Below are positions 16,372-26,840 of a stretch of 64,000 bases of DNA, piece by piece (the first letter of the stretch is position 1; each line of letters starts with the position of its first letter). Where the stretch lies: NCBI RefSeq assembly GCF_038443385.1, contig NZ_CP151726.1, positions 2,480,001 to 2,544,000 of the forward strand. Reading direction: 5' to 3'. Source of the DNA: Stieleria varia (GTDB taxonomy: Bacteria; Planctomycetota; Planctomycetia; Pirellulales; Pirellulaceae). Below the pieces are notes generated by a model. It was given only the letters and a program-made list of their open reading frames with translations, ran no database searches and was not told the origin of the DNA. A program made the translations under genes and the position numbers.

Positions 16372-17763
16372 ATGAAAGCTCATCTCCTGTTCGCTTTGAG
16401 TCATGGACTGGTCGCCGTCGTCGCTGTGGCCTCTGTACTGGCGAGCGCATCGGTCGTGACTGCCCCCGCGTGGGTCATCGTTGCAATCGCCAGCTTTGCC
16501 ACATCGATCATCTGCGGGTTCATGGTGTCGACCCGGATTTGCCGCGCTGCCACCACGGTGCAAGACACACTGAATCATCGTGAACCAAAATCAAACCGTA
16601 CAGGAATCGCTGAGCTAGATCAGGTGTGCGTCGAAGTCCAAGAGCGGGCCAAACACTACGAGAATGTGGAAGCCAATGAGCGTCAGCATTCACGTGAAAT
16701 CAAATCGGTTTTGTCACGGTTGAGTCGACGCGACGAAGGCGGTCAACCGGACATCACTCTTCTGAAGAACGTCCTCGGCGGCATCGGTCGCTCACTTTCC
16801 GGAATGATGAACCAGATCGAGCAAGACGTTCTGCAGATCGGCCGCTGCACTCGCGAAATCTCCTCCGGTTCAACAACGCAGACAGAAATCGCGTCACGGA
16901 CAGAAGCCTCGATCATGACGCTGTCGCAAAGTATCCAAGAAGCAAGCCGACGAGCTGACTCCATCGCACAACAGATCACTGAAATCACCGATGCGATCGG
17001 CGCAGCGATGGACAAAGTCGGCGAACTGTCCGACGGAGTCAACCGAATCCGCTCGTGCAGCGAGACCAGCAAAAAGAAGTTGCGCTCGCTGTGCGATCCG
17101 ACTCGTCAAATCAGCAACCTGGTTTCCACCATCGGCGACGTCGCTTCCCACACCGAACTACTGGCGCTCAACGCGTCCATCGAATCCATTCGGGCAGGGG
17201 AGCACGGTCGCAGCTTTGCCGTCGTCGCAGATGAAATCCGAAAACTCGCCGGCCAAACCGCAGCCGCATCCAATGAAATTGGAATCCTGGTCGAATCGCT
17301 CGAAGCTCAAACCAACGACTCCATCGCGATTCTCGACAAAGAGTCGCGAGAGGTCGACAACGAAACCGTGCTGATCGCAGCAATCGCCGAGTCGCTCCAT
17401 CAGTTGACGCAAATGACACACCAAAGTATCGACAAAGCCCATCGTTTGGCCAGCGAAAACGCTCAACAACAACAGTCCGTGCAAAGCGTTCTCAGTGGAG
17501 TGGAATCGCTTTGTGGCGTCGGTCAAACCGATCGCAATCAAGCCGGCAACGCATCTTGGGCCGTCAAATCACTTGCCAAAGCGACCATTGAGCTGGACAG
17601 TACCATTCATCGTCTACGCGGCTGCAACGAAGTCAATGCTCCTCCGGAGGCCAGTCGCGATCCACAGCTCATCGCTTTGGCTCAACAAATCAACGACCCG
17701 GCGTCTCACGACATCTCGTCGGCCGCAGCAGCTCGCACTGATCGTGAGGCCATTCAGTCATGA
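16372..17763 (+). CDS. Methyl-accepting chemotaxis-type receptor without a sensor domain
   Basis: This 463-residue protein has two N-terminal hydrophobic segments (about residues 5-28 and 32-52) separated by only a few residues, so there is essentially no periplasmic ligand domain. A long coiled coil leads to the MCP signalling tip, [40 protein letters not shown]. The stop overlaps the CheA start in ATGA (17760-17763), so translation is coupled. No CheR or CheB gene is present, so methylation-based adaptation is not evident. The input is unknown and could be membrane state, an internal signal or a partner protein. Confidence 0.92.
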   Translation: MKAHLLFALSHGLVAVVAVASVLASASVVTAPAWVIVAIASFATSIICGFMVSTRICRAATTVQDTLNHREPKSNRTGIAELDQVCVEVQERAKHYENVEANERQHSREIKSVLSRLSRRDEGGQPDITLLKNVLGGIGRSLSGMMNQIEQDVLQIGRCTREISSGSTTQTEIASRTEASIMTLSQSIQEASRRADSIAQQITEITDAIGAAMDKVGELSDGVNRIRSCSETSKKKLRSLCDPTRQISNLVSTIGDVASHTELLALNASIESIRAGEHGRSFAVVADEIRKLAGQTAAASNEIGILVESLEAQTNDSIAILDKESREVDNETVLIAAIAESLHQLTQMTHQSIDKAHRLASENAQQQQSVQSVLSGVESLCGVGQTDRNQAGNASWAVKSLAKATIELDSTIHRLRGCNEVNAPPEASRDPQLIALAQQINDPASHDISSAAAARTDREAIQS

Positions 17764-20597
17764 GTAACCAAACAACCGGATCGGGCAACGCGTTTAGCGA
17801 TCATGCCTTCGAACTCTCTGGACGAACAACGCCAAAATCCCTGGCGGTACAGTTTGCTGATTCCATGGAGATGCTCGCTGATCTGCAGCAAGCCGGACTT
17901 GAGGATATCAGTGACAATCTGGTGGACTTCGTGACGCTCCTGTCCAGCTTTGCAGGCAACGTCAATGAACTGGTCGCAAACTTTGACGATGACGATGCCT
18001 CCGTTCAGGAGCAGATGCGTTTCGTGATCAGTGCATGCGATCAGATTCGCGAGATCGTGGTAGGTGACGACTCAGACGGATTCGACTGGGATCAAATCGA
18101 TGCCTTGAGAGACGAAATCACGATGCGGATGGAGTCTGAGCATGAAAATGCCGAGGAACGCCATTCCGATTCCGAGATCGCAGCACCCTCAGCGGACGAG
18201 ATCGCCAAGCTGCTTTCGCAACTCGGTGATGTAACGCCTTTATGTGAACCCGTGCCGAAAACAGAGACGGCACTCCAAACACTTGGGAAACCAGCACAGA
18301 GCCAATCAAACAACTCGACCGATTCACACTCATCGACAACCGTTGAGCCACCCGCGCTGGATAACGTGGAACTCGATGAAGAGCTTCGTGAAGCCTTCAT
18401 GGACGACGCGTCACGCGGATTGGCCGCGATGGAGCAGGCGCTGCTGCAATTGGAATCCGATCCCACCGCCGCTGATCCGATTCGGGTGATCCAACGCGAA
18501 CTGCATACCATCAAGGGTGCATCGGCGAGTGTCGGCATGGAACACTTGGCACGCTACATCCACGATGTGGAAGAATTCATTCGTGAAAAACAAGACGCCG
18601 GAAACCCTGTCGATCAACAAGAGCTGTTTCATCATGTCGACGTGATTCGATGTCGTGTCGAAGGGCAACCGCTGCCGGCAGAAACCACCAGCGTGCCCCA
18701 GCAGCCACCTGCTCAATGCACAACCTGGGATACTTCCGCACCACACACGGCTCAATCCTCACCACAACCCCTACCACAACCCACGCCGCAGCCTGTTGCG
18801 AAAGCGTCAGCAGCATCTCCTGCGGACGACCACGGCGACGACGAAACAGTTCGCGTCAAGTCGTCCCAGCTTAATCGCCTGATGGACATGTTGTCCGAGC
18901 TGGTGATGTTGCGAAATCAACGTGATACGGAACTGCGGGACCTGAAACAGATCCATGGAGAACTGACCTACTGCGTGACTCGCATGCGAATGCTGAGCCA
19001 TGAAGGTGAGTCTTTGCTTGCGATGGACAAACTCGCCGACGCTGAGCTTGCCGGTGAAGGAATCTCGTTCTCGCGTCTCAATGAAGTCGCAAGCGATGTG
19101 ATGGAATCGGCACAACGATTGCGTGAGTGCTACCAGCCCGTGGCAGACGGCAACCAAGCCGTATCGGAGTTCATCCGAAACTTTCGCCTGGAGCTGACCC
19201 AACTGCGTCGAACGCCGGTGGCAGGTTTGTTTCGTCGATTGCACCGCGCGATCAGCGATGCCGCGCGATCAGAAGGAAAACAGATCCGCGTCGAACTGAT
19301 CGGCGAAAACACCGGGATCGAGAGATCGCTGCAGGAACGAATCTTTGAGCCACTGCTGCACATTGTTCGCAACTGCGTGGGCCACGGCATTGAAACAAGC
19401 GAAAAACGTATTGCGAAGGGCAAATCGCCACACGGGACCGTCACACTGCATGCTCATTCTGGTCCCGACTTGCTGGTGATCGAAGTTCGCGATGACGGTT
19501 CCGGGCTGGATTTTGACGCGATTCGCCGACGGGGAATTGAACGCGGGCTAATCGGTGCCGAAAACTCCGCCAGTCGTGCAGAATTGGCACAGCTGATTTT
19601 CCACCCTGGATTCTCGACCCGACAAACAGTCGACCAGCTCTCTGGACGCGGCGTCGGAATGGACGTTGTTGCGTCGACGTTGGAACGAATGCGAGGTTGG
19701 GTGGAGGTGGACTCGGAGTCCGGCCAAGGCACCACCATTCGACTTTCGCTGCCCCTGCCATCCATGATCCAACACGTGATGGTGTTTCGTGCCGCCGGAC
19801 AGTTGTTTGCGTTTCCTGTGACCGCCATCGCGCAAGCCGGAAACGCCGACGCCTATGAACGAGCCGTTCCGATCCATGACATCCTGAATCTCACCGCGCC
19901 GGCAAGTCCCACGAGCGATCATTCAACCATCGCCAATGACTCAGCCGCTGGTGTGATCGAGTTATTCACCACTTCCGCATCCGGCGACCCAAAAGCTGGC
20001 AACCGAATCGCATTGTTGGTCGATCAAGTTCTGGGTCCGGAAGAAATCGTTGTACGCCCGTTGCCCACACTACTGAAACCACATCCGTTCTGCTGCGGTG
20101 CAACGCTCTCCGGAATGGGAGAAGTGGTCCTGTTGTTGGATCCACGACGTTTTGCTGTCGCAGCGGGTTCGGCATCAACTGTCCCACGAGTCAAGCGACC
20201 GATACAAGAATCCGACCTTCGCAACGAAGTGAAAGTTCTGGTCGTGGACGACTCCAAGAGTGCTCGCCTACGAGTTGTGCAGGCTTTGCAGCGATACGGA
20301 GTCATGATCGACCAGTTCGAGGACGGCCAAGCAGCCTGGGAAGCGTTGGTGGACGGTTCCTACGACGCTGTCTTTAGCGACATCGACATGCCGAGGATGA
20401 CAGGCTTGGAGTTGCTGGAGTCCATCAAGCAACACGAAAGCTTGCAGCAGACACCCGTCTTTATGATCAGCAGCCGCAGCGTTGAGACCGCTGGCAAACA
20501 CGCGATCCAACTTGGTGCATCCGCATACATTCAAAAACCGCTCTTGGACAACCGCTTGGCTGACGCTGTCGCCAACCTGAGTTGGGCAAAACCATGA
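17760..20597 (+). CDS. CheA-type hybrid histidine kinase with C-terminal receiver
   Basis: This 945-residue protein is the kinase of the cluster. Order: an N-terminal helical region (1-200); an Hpt domain with phosphorylatable His249 ([11 protein letters not shown]); a Pro/Gln linker (302-348); dimerisation helices (365-480); HATPase with N box [12 protein letters not shown] (535-544), G1 DDGSGLD (578-584) and G2 GRGVGMDVV (629-637); a CheW-like regulatory domain (about 668-800); and a receiver with Asp874 (FSDIDMPRM). The fused receiver resembles FrzE-type kinases. The N box has Gly541 where CheA proteins usually have Asp, although Asn538 and His542 remain. It overlaps the receptor gene by four bases. 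Confidence 0.95.
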   Translation: MSNQTTGSGNAFSDHAFELSGRTTPKSLAVQFADSMEMLADLQQAGLEDISDNLVDFVTLLSSFAGNVNELVANFDDDDASVQEQMRFVISACDQIREIVVGDDSDGFDWDQIDALRDEITMRMESEHENAEERHSDSEIAAPSADEIAKLLSQLGDVTPLCEPVPKTETALQTLGKPAQSQSNNSTDSHSSTTVEPPALDNVELDEELREAFMDDASRGLAAMEQALLQLESDPTAADPIRVIQRELHTIKGASASVGMEHLARYIHDVEEFIREKQDAGNPVDQQELFHHVDVIRCRVEGQPLPAETTSVPQQPPAQCTTWDTSAPHTAQSSPQPLPQPTPQPVAKASAASPADDHGDDETVRVKSSQLNRLMDMLSELVMLRNQRDTELRDLKQIHGELTYCVTRMRMLSHEGESLLAMDKLADAELAGEGISFSRLNEVASDVMESAQRLRECYQPVADGNQAVSEFIRNFRLELTQLRRTPVAGLFRRLHRAISDAARSEGKQIRVELIGENTGIERSLQERIFEPLLHIVRNCVGHGIETSEKRIAKGKSPHGTVTLHAHSGPDLLVIEVRDDGSGLDFDAIRRRGIERGLIGAENSASRAELAQLIFHPGFSTRQTVDQLSGRGVGMDVVASTLERMRGWVEVDSESGQGTTIRLSLPLPSMIQHVMVFRAAGQLFAFPVTAIAQAGNADAYERAVPIHDILNLTAPASPTSDHSTIANDSAAGVIELFTTSASGDPKAGNRIALLVDQVLGPEEIVVRPLPTLLKPHPFCCGATLSGMGEVVLLLDPRRFAVAAGSASTVPRVKRPIQESDLRNEVKVLVVDDSKSARLRVVQALQRYGVMIDQFEDGQAAWEALVDGSYDAVFSDIDMPRMTGLELLESIKQHESLQQTPVFMISSRSVETAGKHAIQLGASAYIQKPLLDNRLADAVANLSWAKP

Positions 20598-20640
20598 GCA
20601 CGCCGTACACGACCTTTTCTTTCGGAGACAGAGAGTAACG

Positions 20641-22275
20641 ATGACCGATACGAACAAAAAAATCTTGGTGATTGACGACAGCGCGACCATTCGAAAACTG
20701 GTCGACTCGCACCTGAGTCCCGCGGGCTACTCCGTGACGCTGGCTCCCACTGCCGAAGAAGGCTTGCAGTTGGCTGATGAGATTCGCCCTGACCTGATTC
20801 TGCTGGACCATCAATTGCCCGGGACAACCGGATTCGATGTTTGCACGCAGCTGGCGGAGAACTCCGCGTTGCGGCACATACCCGTGGTCGTCAGCAGCAC
20901 GTTGCGAAAGAAAGCGTACGTGGAGTATGCCGACCTCGACAATGTGGTCGACATGTTGCCCAAACCGTACACCGAGGACCTGTTGCGGACGACCGTCGCC
21001 AACGCGATCGAAACCGCAGCGATGATCGTCGAATCGCAAACCAAGGGATCAGCCGTTCCCGAGATCATCGGTGAACAGAGTGAGCCGGATCTTGCAGGAC
21101 GCTTCGCCAACTTTGGGCTTCGTGAACTCATCGACTTTCTCAACAACGGACAAAAGAAAGGCGTGCTGGAGGTCGAGGCCGAGCGGATGCGGTTGTGGAT
21201 CTATCTCGACGGCGGACGTGTCCAAGGGATTACGGGCACGGGTTTATCCACCGTCGAAGTCGATAAAATCGTCTCTCGATTGCCGGAATCCCTTCAAAGC
21301 CTATCGCAAGTCCTGCGTCTCACCGTTGCCGGGCGAGGAACATCGGAATTCGAAGGATTCGTTCAGTTGATGGACAAGCGTGTTTTGGATCCACGTTTGA
21401 CCTGCAAGCTCTTGCGATTCCAAGCCGCAATGCTGCTGGGGCTCGCGTTGTCGCGACCGTTGAAGGGATATCAGTTCCGCTGCAATCAGAAGTTCCCTTC
21501 GTTGCATCGCGACCTGCCCCTCGAAGTCAGCGTGCTGGGTCTGTTGGTCGAGCATTCTCTGCATGCCGACGAGCACGATTTGCCTGGCGACGATTCCTCG
21601 ACACGATACGTCCGTCGCGCGATCCGAGGGCAAAACCTTGATCGAGCAGGCTTGTCCGCTCGTCATATGAAGATCATGAATCTGGTCACCGATCCACGCA
21701 GCATTGACGAACTGCAGCAGCGATTGGGATGGCAGCGAGACGAGGTTCGACGTGTGCTGCACGGATTCTGCCAAGCGGAAATCCTGGAAACTCAACGAGA
21801 CGAGAGTGAGGCGAAGTTCGTAGCGTACGAAACCAATACGGTTGTCGCAGGCCAACTTCGACAATCGTTTGCCAACCAACAAGGACGTTTTGTCGGCAAG
21901 GTTGTCCGTGACGTTCTGACCTTGCAGTTGTTGGTCAAGCGTTCACAGCCCGACGTGATCTTCTTTGCCGTTGACACCCCACAAGCTTGCGATGCTGTTC
22001 GGGACGCCGTGCTCAACGCATCCGAACCCTTCACCGGTTCCCGCAAGGTCGTCCTGGCACCTGCACAGGTCGCCGACGATCCCAACGTGCCTTGGGGAAA
22101 GCTGCTCGGATTCCAGCCCAACGAAGTGCTGCATAGCCCATACACGCACGACGATCTTTTTGCCAGCATGGAACGCGTGCTGCAACAAGACCCCGCCGTT
22201 GTCGAATCGGTGATTCCCGTCGCCGCTCCTGTCACTCAGTTTGCCGGTGAAGTCCCCATGATGGAGAATCAATGA
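20641..22275 (+). CDS. Receiver-PATAN (DUF4388) response regulator
   Basis: This 544-residue protein starts with a receiver domain (VIDDSATIRKL; phosphoacceptor Asp56 in LILLDHQLP; conserved Lys in LPKPYT). From about residue 150 it has a PATAN/DUF4388-like region (FANFGLRELIDFLNNGQKKG, VLEVEAERMRLWIYLDGGRV), then a helical region with winged-helix character around SIDELQQRLGWQRDEVRRVL. The last 140 residues may be a degenerate second receiver. PATAN domains are known in PatA-like and cyanobacterial CheY-type regulators and mediate protein interactions. It is probably an output of the CheA homologue. It overlaps the next gene by four bases. Confidence 0.82.
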   Translation: MTDTNKKILVIDDSATIRKLVDSHLSPAGYSVTLAPTAEEGLQLADEIRPDLILLDHQLPGTTGFDVCTQLAENSALRHIPVVVSSTLRKKAYVEYADLDNVVDMLPKPYTEDLLRTTVANAIETAAMIVESQTKGSAVPEIIGEQSEPDLAGRFANFGLRELIDFLNNGQKKGVLEVEAERMRLWIYLDGGRVQGITGTGLSTVEVDKIVSRLPESLQSLSQVLRLTVAGRGTSEFEGFVQLMDKRVLDPRLTCKLLRFQAAMLLGLALSRPLKGYQFRCNQKFPSLHRDLPLEVSVLGLLVEHSLHADEHDLPGDDSSTRYVRRAIRGQNLDRAGLSARHMKIMNLVTDPRSIDELQQRLGWQRDEVRRVLHGFCQAEILETQRDESEAKFVAYETNTVVAGQLRQSFANQQGRFVGKVVRDVLTLQLLVKRSQPDVIFFAVDTPQACDAVRDAVLNASEPFTGSRKVVLAPAQVADDPNVPWGKLLGFQPNEVLHSPYTHDDLFASMERVLQQDPAVVESVIPVAAPVTQFAGEVPMMENQ

Positions 22276-23777
22276 TGTCGCAATCCAATCAATCAAAGTC
22301 GGCTGAGTTCGCGTTGCACGTTCTGCGACCGAGTGCGGCACCGATTGTTCATCCTCTGAAACCCGGACGAAGCGTGTTCATTGGCCGGTCGGAGACATGC
22401 GGCATACGTGTCCATGGCAAAGACGTGGCCGATATCCATTGTCTCGTTGATGTTGATAGCAGCGTTGTTTCGATTCAAGACTGGGCATCCGCGACGGGCA
22501 CGCATGTCAATGGTCGATTGATCGACGACAAAACCGAATTGCGGATCGGCGATCAAATCACGGTCGGTGAAGCCGAACTCACCTTGGTGGGCAATGTCGC
22601 CGCTTCTGTGGAAGCGGCAGAACGCAGAACAACCGAAATTGCCGCCGAGACGCCTCACGACATGGCTGATGATTGCCAAGACGAGGAAACCGACTCGTTC
22701 AGCGAAGAACGCTGTGAGTCTCCATTGTCCTCCGAGGAGGCTTCGACGAATCCTCACCTCGAAAAGACCAGCTCCCATTCAGCCCACCAGATTCAGCCTC
22801 CCTCCATCTGCGCGTCCTCTTGGGGAGACTCCACTGACATGTCGATGGACGACATGGATGTGGATGGTCTCGATGCGATCGCCGCGAACGATTGGGACGA
22901 TGCGTCCGATGATTGGGGTGACGAAGATGCCTTTGATGCCGACACCGTGGGATTGCTGAAAGCTGAGATCGAAGATCTGAGAATTCAGTTGTCCGCCCGA
23001 GATGAACAAATCGCCATGTTGCGTGCCGACTCATTCGGCGAAACGCATGCACCTGATGCGATCGAAGTCGCACAACACAGTGATAGCTTGGTCGGCCGCA
23101 TGGACGACATGCTCGCTGAAATGGCAGAACACGACGAGCGCGTCCGCATTCTGCAGGAACTGTTGGAAACGGCAGAAATCCAGAACCAAGCCGAAAAGGA
23201 AGAACGCAGTTGCCTGGAAAACTGGCTCGGTGAAATCGAGCAACGCGTTTCCGAACGTGAATCGGAATGGACTGCGGAGTCCGACGGTCTACGTGAGCGA
23301 TTATCGACGGTTGCCGCCGAACGCGATCAGCTTCAGCAACAGATGCAAGATGTCGCGCGACGCTACAACGCTCCTCAGTGCCACGAAGAAAATATCACCA
23401 AACTGCAAGAGCAAAACACGGCGTTGTTGGATGAACTGGAAAAGCTGAAACGCGAAAACGCTGCCTTGATGAAGGAAGTCGAGAAGGCCAGCCAAGAGGA
23501 GCCCGAATCGCTGCAAGAGGAACGAGCCAAGCTTGCCAGGGAACGGGCCGACGTCTCTCGACTGCGGTTCCAATTGTCCAAGCAACTGTCTGAGTTTGAC
23601 ACGGCGACGCCTGAAGCCAAAGAACAACCGGACCGTGAGTTCGCATTGCGATTACGAACGCTTCGAGAACACTTGCGTGAGATTCACGAAGAAGAAAAGG
23701 AGAAGCAACAGCCCAAGAGCGATTCGCTCTTCGGTCGAATCTCCGGACTTTGGAAGCGAGTTGACGACGAGTACTGA
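22272..23777 (+). CDS. FHA-domain coiled-coil protein
   Basis: This 501-residue cytoplasmic protein has an N-terminal FHA domain (about residues 25-110) with RSVFIGRSETCGIRV, DIHCLVDVD and GTHVNGRLI, the usual Gly-Arg-Ser, His and Asn-Gly phosphothreonine-binding positions. An acidic low-complexity segment follows (about 120-220, ending DDMDVDGLDAIAANDWDDAS), then a coiled coil of roughly 250 residues. FHA domains bind phosphothreonine peptides, so a Ser/Thr kinase acting elsewhere is implied, but none is encoded in the window. It may scaffold the downstream proteins. The start overlaps the upstream gene. Confidence 0.88.
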   Translation: MMSQSNQSKSAEFALHVLRPSAAPIVHPLKPGRSVFIGRSETCGIRVHGKDVADIHCLVDVDSSVVSIQDWASATGTHVNGRLIDDKTELRIGDQITVGEAELTLVGNVAASVEAAERRTTEIAAETPHDMADDCQDEETDSFSEERCESPLSSEEASTNPHLEKTSSHSAHQIQPPSICASSWGDSTDMSMDDMDVDGLDAIAANDWDDASDDWGDEDAFDADTVGLLKAEIEDLRIQLSARDEQIAMLRADSFGETHAPDAIEVAQHSDSLVGRMDDMLAEMAEHDERVRILQELLETAEIQNQAEKEERSCLENWLGEIEQRVSERESEWTAESDGLRERLSTVAAERDQLQQQMQDVARRYNAPQCHEENITKLQEQNTALLDELEKLKRENAALMKEVEKASQEEPESLQEERAKLARERADVSRLRFQLSKQLSEFDTATPEAKEQPDREFALRLRTLREHLREIHEEEKEKQQPKSDSLFGRISGLWKRVDDEY

Positions 23778-23844
23778 TTTGGACCCGCTCCCGGCGTCAT
23801 GTTGAGTTCTGTTCCCCATCCCTGCCTATTTCGTTCGTTTTCCT

Positions 23845-24843
23845 GTGACAAATCTTCCGCCCCATCGCATGAACCATACGCTGGCTGACCAAGTCGCCAG
23901 TGGAGCAATCGAGCCACGCCCGGTTGCTGGTGATGCGCCCATGGGGTGCTATCCACCGGAGATTAATGGGCGAATGGTCGGCAGCATTGATGGCGGATTC
24001 GATGGCGACTCCTCGCGAGGCTCGGATTTAGACGATCGACTTCAGGCGATTGAAGGCATCGCAACAGACATCAATGGCTTTTTCCGTGGTTTCCTAGGGC
24101 GATTTCGGCAGGTTGTGATTCGTGCATCCCAGCTTGCTGAACAAGAGGAAATGCTGAAGCAGACACTGGCGGCGGTGGACTCGCAACAGGCGGAATGGAC
24201 GCTCAGAACGGAGGCACGCGAACGAGACGTTCAAGAGCAAGCGAGCCTCCTGGCAGACGCTTGGTTGACCGTGGAATCCGAGCGACGTTCAAAGCTGGCG
24301 CACGGCAAAGCGGTTGTTCCGACGAATCCAACGCCCACGCATGCTCAGACGTTTACTCCACCAGGAAATATTTCACTGGCACCTGCTGCCCGCGAACACT
24401 GTGCACCATCACCGATTCGTAGCCAGATCAGTTTCGCAGCCAAGGACATCTCCGGTCGCGACGCGTCGAAGACCAGCCCAATCGAGTCAGACATAGCATC
24501 CGACGCTACGTCCGAACCGGGTAACACTCCGTCCTGCTCTACTGAGTCAAACGAATTCACCGCCGACGCTGGCCCTACGCATTCTCATTGCTCAGCACCA
24601 GACGGCGCTCAAGCACCCATCCGCGATGCGTCGAACCCTGGGCAGATTGTGCCCACGAGTAACCCGGATGTTGATTGTCGCCCTCCGGCGATCAAGCCAG
24701 TTGCTGGAACGGTTGTACCTCCGGCGATCAATCCGACCAATCCATGGCAGCAGCAAGCCAGCTCTGCCGAAGCTCAGAGCGACGCGGTCAAGCAGTTTCA
24801 ACGCTTGCGTCGCGAAATACGCTCGAAACAAAACCACCAGTAG
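23845..24843 (+). CDS. Uncharacterised coiled-coil protein of the operon
   Basis: This protein has 332 residues from the GTG at 23845; an ATG at 23869 would shorten it by 8. I do not recognise a family. A predicted coiled-coil stretch (DDRLQAIEGIATDINGFFRG to RERDVQEQASLLADAW, about residues 60-145) is followed by a long low-complexity Pro/Ser/Thr/Ala-rich tail, and the basic C-terminus ends FQRLRREIRSKQN. With the FHA protein upstream it suggests an elongated complex. It ends 18 bp before the SUMF1-like gene. Confidence 0.7.
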   Translation: MTNLPPHRMNHTLADQVASGAIEPRPVAGDAPMGCYPPEINGRMVGSIDGGFDGDSSRGSDLDDRLQAIEGIATDINGFFRGFLGRFRQVVIRASQLAEQEEMLKQTLAAVDSQQAEWTLRTEARERDVQEQASLLADAWLTVESERRSKLAHGKAVVPTNPTPTHAQTFTPPGNISLAPAAREHCAPSPIRSQISFAAKDISGRDASKTSPIESDIASDATSEPGNTPSCSTESNEFTADAGPTHSHCSAPDGAQAPIRDASNPGQIVPTSNPDVDCRPPAIKPVAGTVVPPAINPTNPWQQQASSAEAQSDAVKQFQRLRREIRSKQNHQ

Positions 24844-24861
24844 TCGCCAGGAGAATTTGCC

Positions 24862-25914
24862 TTGTCTCTCACATCCTTTTTTCGATCCCCATTGAGCGTA
24901 TTCTCACTGGGAACCGCCAAACAGCCGGTGCCCAGCGGCCAAAACGAATTGGATTTTGCCGATGCCGCTCCCGACGTTCGGCGTCTGATTCGCGATCGTC
25001 GATACATCAAAATCCTCGCTCCCAGCGATGGTGTCGAGTTCGACGCCGCGTCGATCAATCATGCCTGGAAAGCCGTCGAACAGGACATGGCCTATGTTCC
25101 TCCCGGGCACGTCACCTTGGTCAACGAGTACGCGATCTCGCAAGACGGTGCATGCGGATTGTCGCCCGGTGTGGTGGGTGCCTCTGAGGTGGCGGCGTTT
25201 TACCTCGACCGCACACCGGTCACCAACGCAGACTATGCAAAGTTCGTGGACGCAGGCGGCTACGACGACTATCAACTCTGGCCCGAGCACATTCTGGAAG
25301 CGTTGCTGCAGTTTGTTGACGCAACCGGGCAACCTGGACCTGCGAACTGGGCTCAAGGCAAACCTGCGGTCGAAAAACGAAATCATCCCGTGGTCGGCAT
25401 CTGTTGGTACGAAGCCAATGCCTATGCCCAATGGTCCGGAAAACGATTGCCAACCTCTGCCGAATGGCAGCGAGCAGGAACTTGGGGAAAGAGTCCCGGA
25501 GATAGCACGAGCGAGTCTCAGTATCCCTGGGGCAATTCCTTCGACCCCGCAAAAGCCAACACTTGGGCCGCAGGACGCAACGCTACAGCTCCGGTCACGG
25601 AGTTCGCGGCGGGCAGCACGCCCAACGGTGTTCGCCAATTGATCGGTAACGTTTGGGAGTGGATGAACACACAGTACGTGTTGCAAGTGACAGAGGATGT
25701 CACGGTCCACTTCGATGAGCCGATGGCTGAAGTCCGCGGCGGTGCCTTTGACAGCTACTTTCACTCCCAAGCCACCTGCAAGACTCGTAGCGGACAACCT
25801 TTATCAGCGCGTCGCCACAATATCGGTTTCCGATGTTGTCAATTGGCCGATTCACTCACTCCGCCCTCGAACGAACCACACCCCACCACCCAAGACGCAG
25901 AAGGTGTCTCCTGA
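24862..25914 (+). CDS. SUMF1/FGE-fold protein, probably non-catalytic
   Basis: This 350-residue protein has a formylglycine-generating-enzyme-like domain from about residue 70 (QDMAYVPPGHVTLVNEY, FYLDRTPVTNADYAKFVDAG, HPVVGICWYEANAYAQWSGK, RLPTSAEWQRAG, IGNVWEWM, ending NIGFRCC). In active FGEs a cysteine pair lies in the segment after the RGG motif. Here that segment reads RGGAFDSYFHSQATCKTR, without the pair, so cysteine oxidation on sulfatases is unlikely and a binding role is more plausible. The start is TTG at 24862 with AGGAGA about seven bases upstream. Its stop overlaps the GTPase start in TGATG. Confidence 0.85.
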   Translation: MSLTSFFRSPLSVFSLGTAKQPVPSGQNELDFADAAPDVRRLIRDRRYIKILAPSDGVEFDAASINHAWKAVEQDMAYVPPGHVTLVNEYAISQDGACGLSPGVVGASEVAAFYLDRTPVTNADYAKFVDAGGYDDYQLWPEHILEALLQFVDATGQPGPANWAQGKPAVEKRNHPVVGICWYEANAYAQWSGKRLPTSAEWQRAGTWGKSPGDSTSESQYPWGNSFDPAKANTWAAGRNATAPVTEFAAGSTPNGVRQLIGNVWEWMNTQYVLQVTEDVTVHFDEPMAEVRGGAFDSYFHSQATCKTRSGQPLSARRHNIGFRCCQLADSLTPPSNEPHPTTQDAEGVS

Positions 25915-26822
25915 TGAGCACAATCGAATCCTACCGTTCCAAATCGTTGACGGAGCAAGGCCCGGAATGCATCTGCTGTGAGTACCAACTGGATGCCGAC
26001 GACATCTATTGCCCCGAATGCCAAACGCCAAGTGAAATCACGCGGTCGTTGATCGCGCGTGATTCGCGGCCCCACTTCATTTCGGTCGTGGGTGCCAGCA
26101 ACGCGGGAAAAACGGTCTACTTGGGATTGCTGCTGGACATGCTCTGTGGCGGTGCCCAAAAGCTCAAGGGAATCCCCAACGGCGCGTTCTCCATTGGGCT
26201 GCAAGAACAAGTCGTCACGGCTTTGGAGCAACGTTCATTCCCCGAAAAGACTCCGACGGAAACCGACCTGTGGAAATGGCTTCACTGCGTCGTCACCGAT
26301 TCATCAACGCGAAAACAAAAACAGATTGACTTTGTCGCACCCGACTTTGCCGGCGAAGCGATCGCGGCAGAAATGGAACAACCAGGCTTGTACCCGGCGG
26401 TGCAGCACATCGTTTCTCGCAGCAGTGCCCTCCTGCTGTTGTGTGACTCGCTACAAGTCCGTGACTCGGGATCTCGCGAAGACCTGTTTGCGATGAAACT
26501 CGGCTCGTACATCTCACAGGTCCAAGGATTGGCGGACCTGAAAGGAAAGAAGGATCTCAGCCCTGCCGTTGCCGTCGTTTTCACCAAGACCGATGTCTGT
26601 CCAGAAGCTGCCGAAGATCCACAGCGATTCATGGCAAACAACATGCCACGATTCTTGGATTACTGTCGACGCAACTTCAAGCGACATGCGATCTTTGCCG
26701 CAAGCGTTGTTGGTGCGTCGGCCATGTTGTCTGACGGCGCGGGCAACGCTCAGCGAGTCCCGTTGCATATCGAGCCGCGTGGAGTGATCGAACCGCTGCA
26801 CTGGGCGATTCAAAACTCCTGA
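25914..26822 (+). CDS. Zinc-ribbon TRAFAC-type GTPase
   Basis: This 302-residue protein starts with a zinc ribbon (Cys19, Cys22, Cys33, Cys36), followed by a P-loop GTPase. The Walker A motif is GASNAGKT (60-67), the DxxG-type motif is DFAGE (144-148), and the base-recognition motif is TKTD (224-227). It resembles the bacterial TRAFAC-clade GTPases encoded with GAP1-family partners in predicted NTP-dependent conflict or signalling systems, and a GAP1-like gene follows 18 bp downstream. The start at 25914 overlaps the preceding stop by one base; longer in-frame starts lie inside the upstream gene and were not used. It is probably cytosolic. Confidence 0.85.
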   Translation: MSTIESYRSKSLTEQGPECICCEYQLDADDIYCPECQTPSEITRSLIARDSRPHFISVVGASNAGKTVYLGLLLDMLCGGAQKLKGIPNGAFSIGLQEQVVTALEQRSFPEKTPTETDLWKWLHCVVTDSSTRKQKQIDFVAPDFAGEAIAAEMEQPGLYPAVQHIVSRSSALLLLCDSLQVRDSGSREDLFAMKLGSYISQVQGLADLKGKKDLSPAVAVVFTKTDVCPEAAEDPQRFMANNMPRFLDYCRRNFKRHAIFAASVVGASAMLSDGAGNAQRVPLHIEPRGVIEPLHWAIQNS

Positions 26823-26840
26823 TCCAGGCACGTACTGACG

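Noticed and set aside
24862..25914. Active formylglycine-generating enzyme for the window's sulfatases
   Set aside because: The segment that should carry the two active-site cysteines lacks them, and the gene belongs to a signalling operon.
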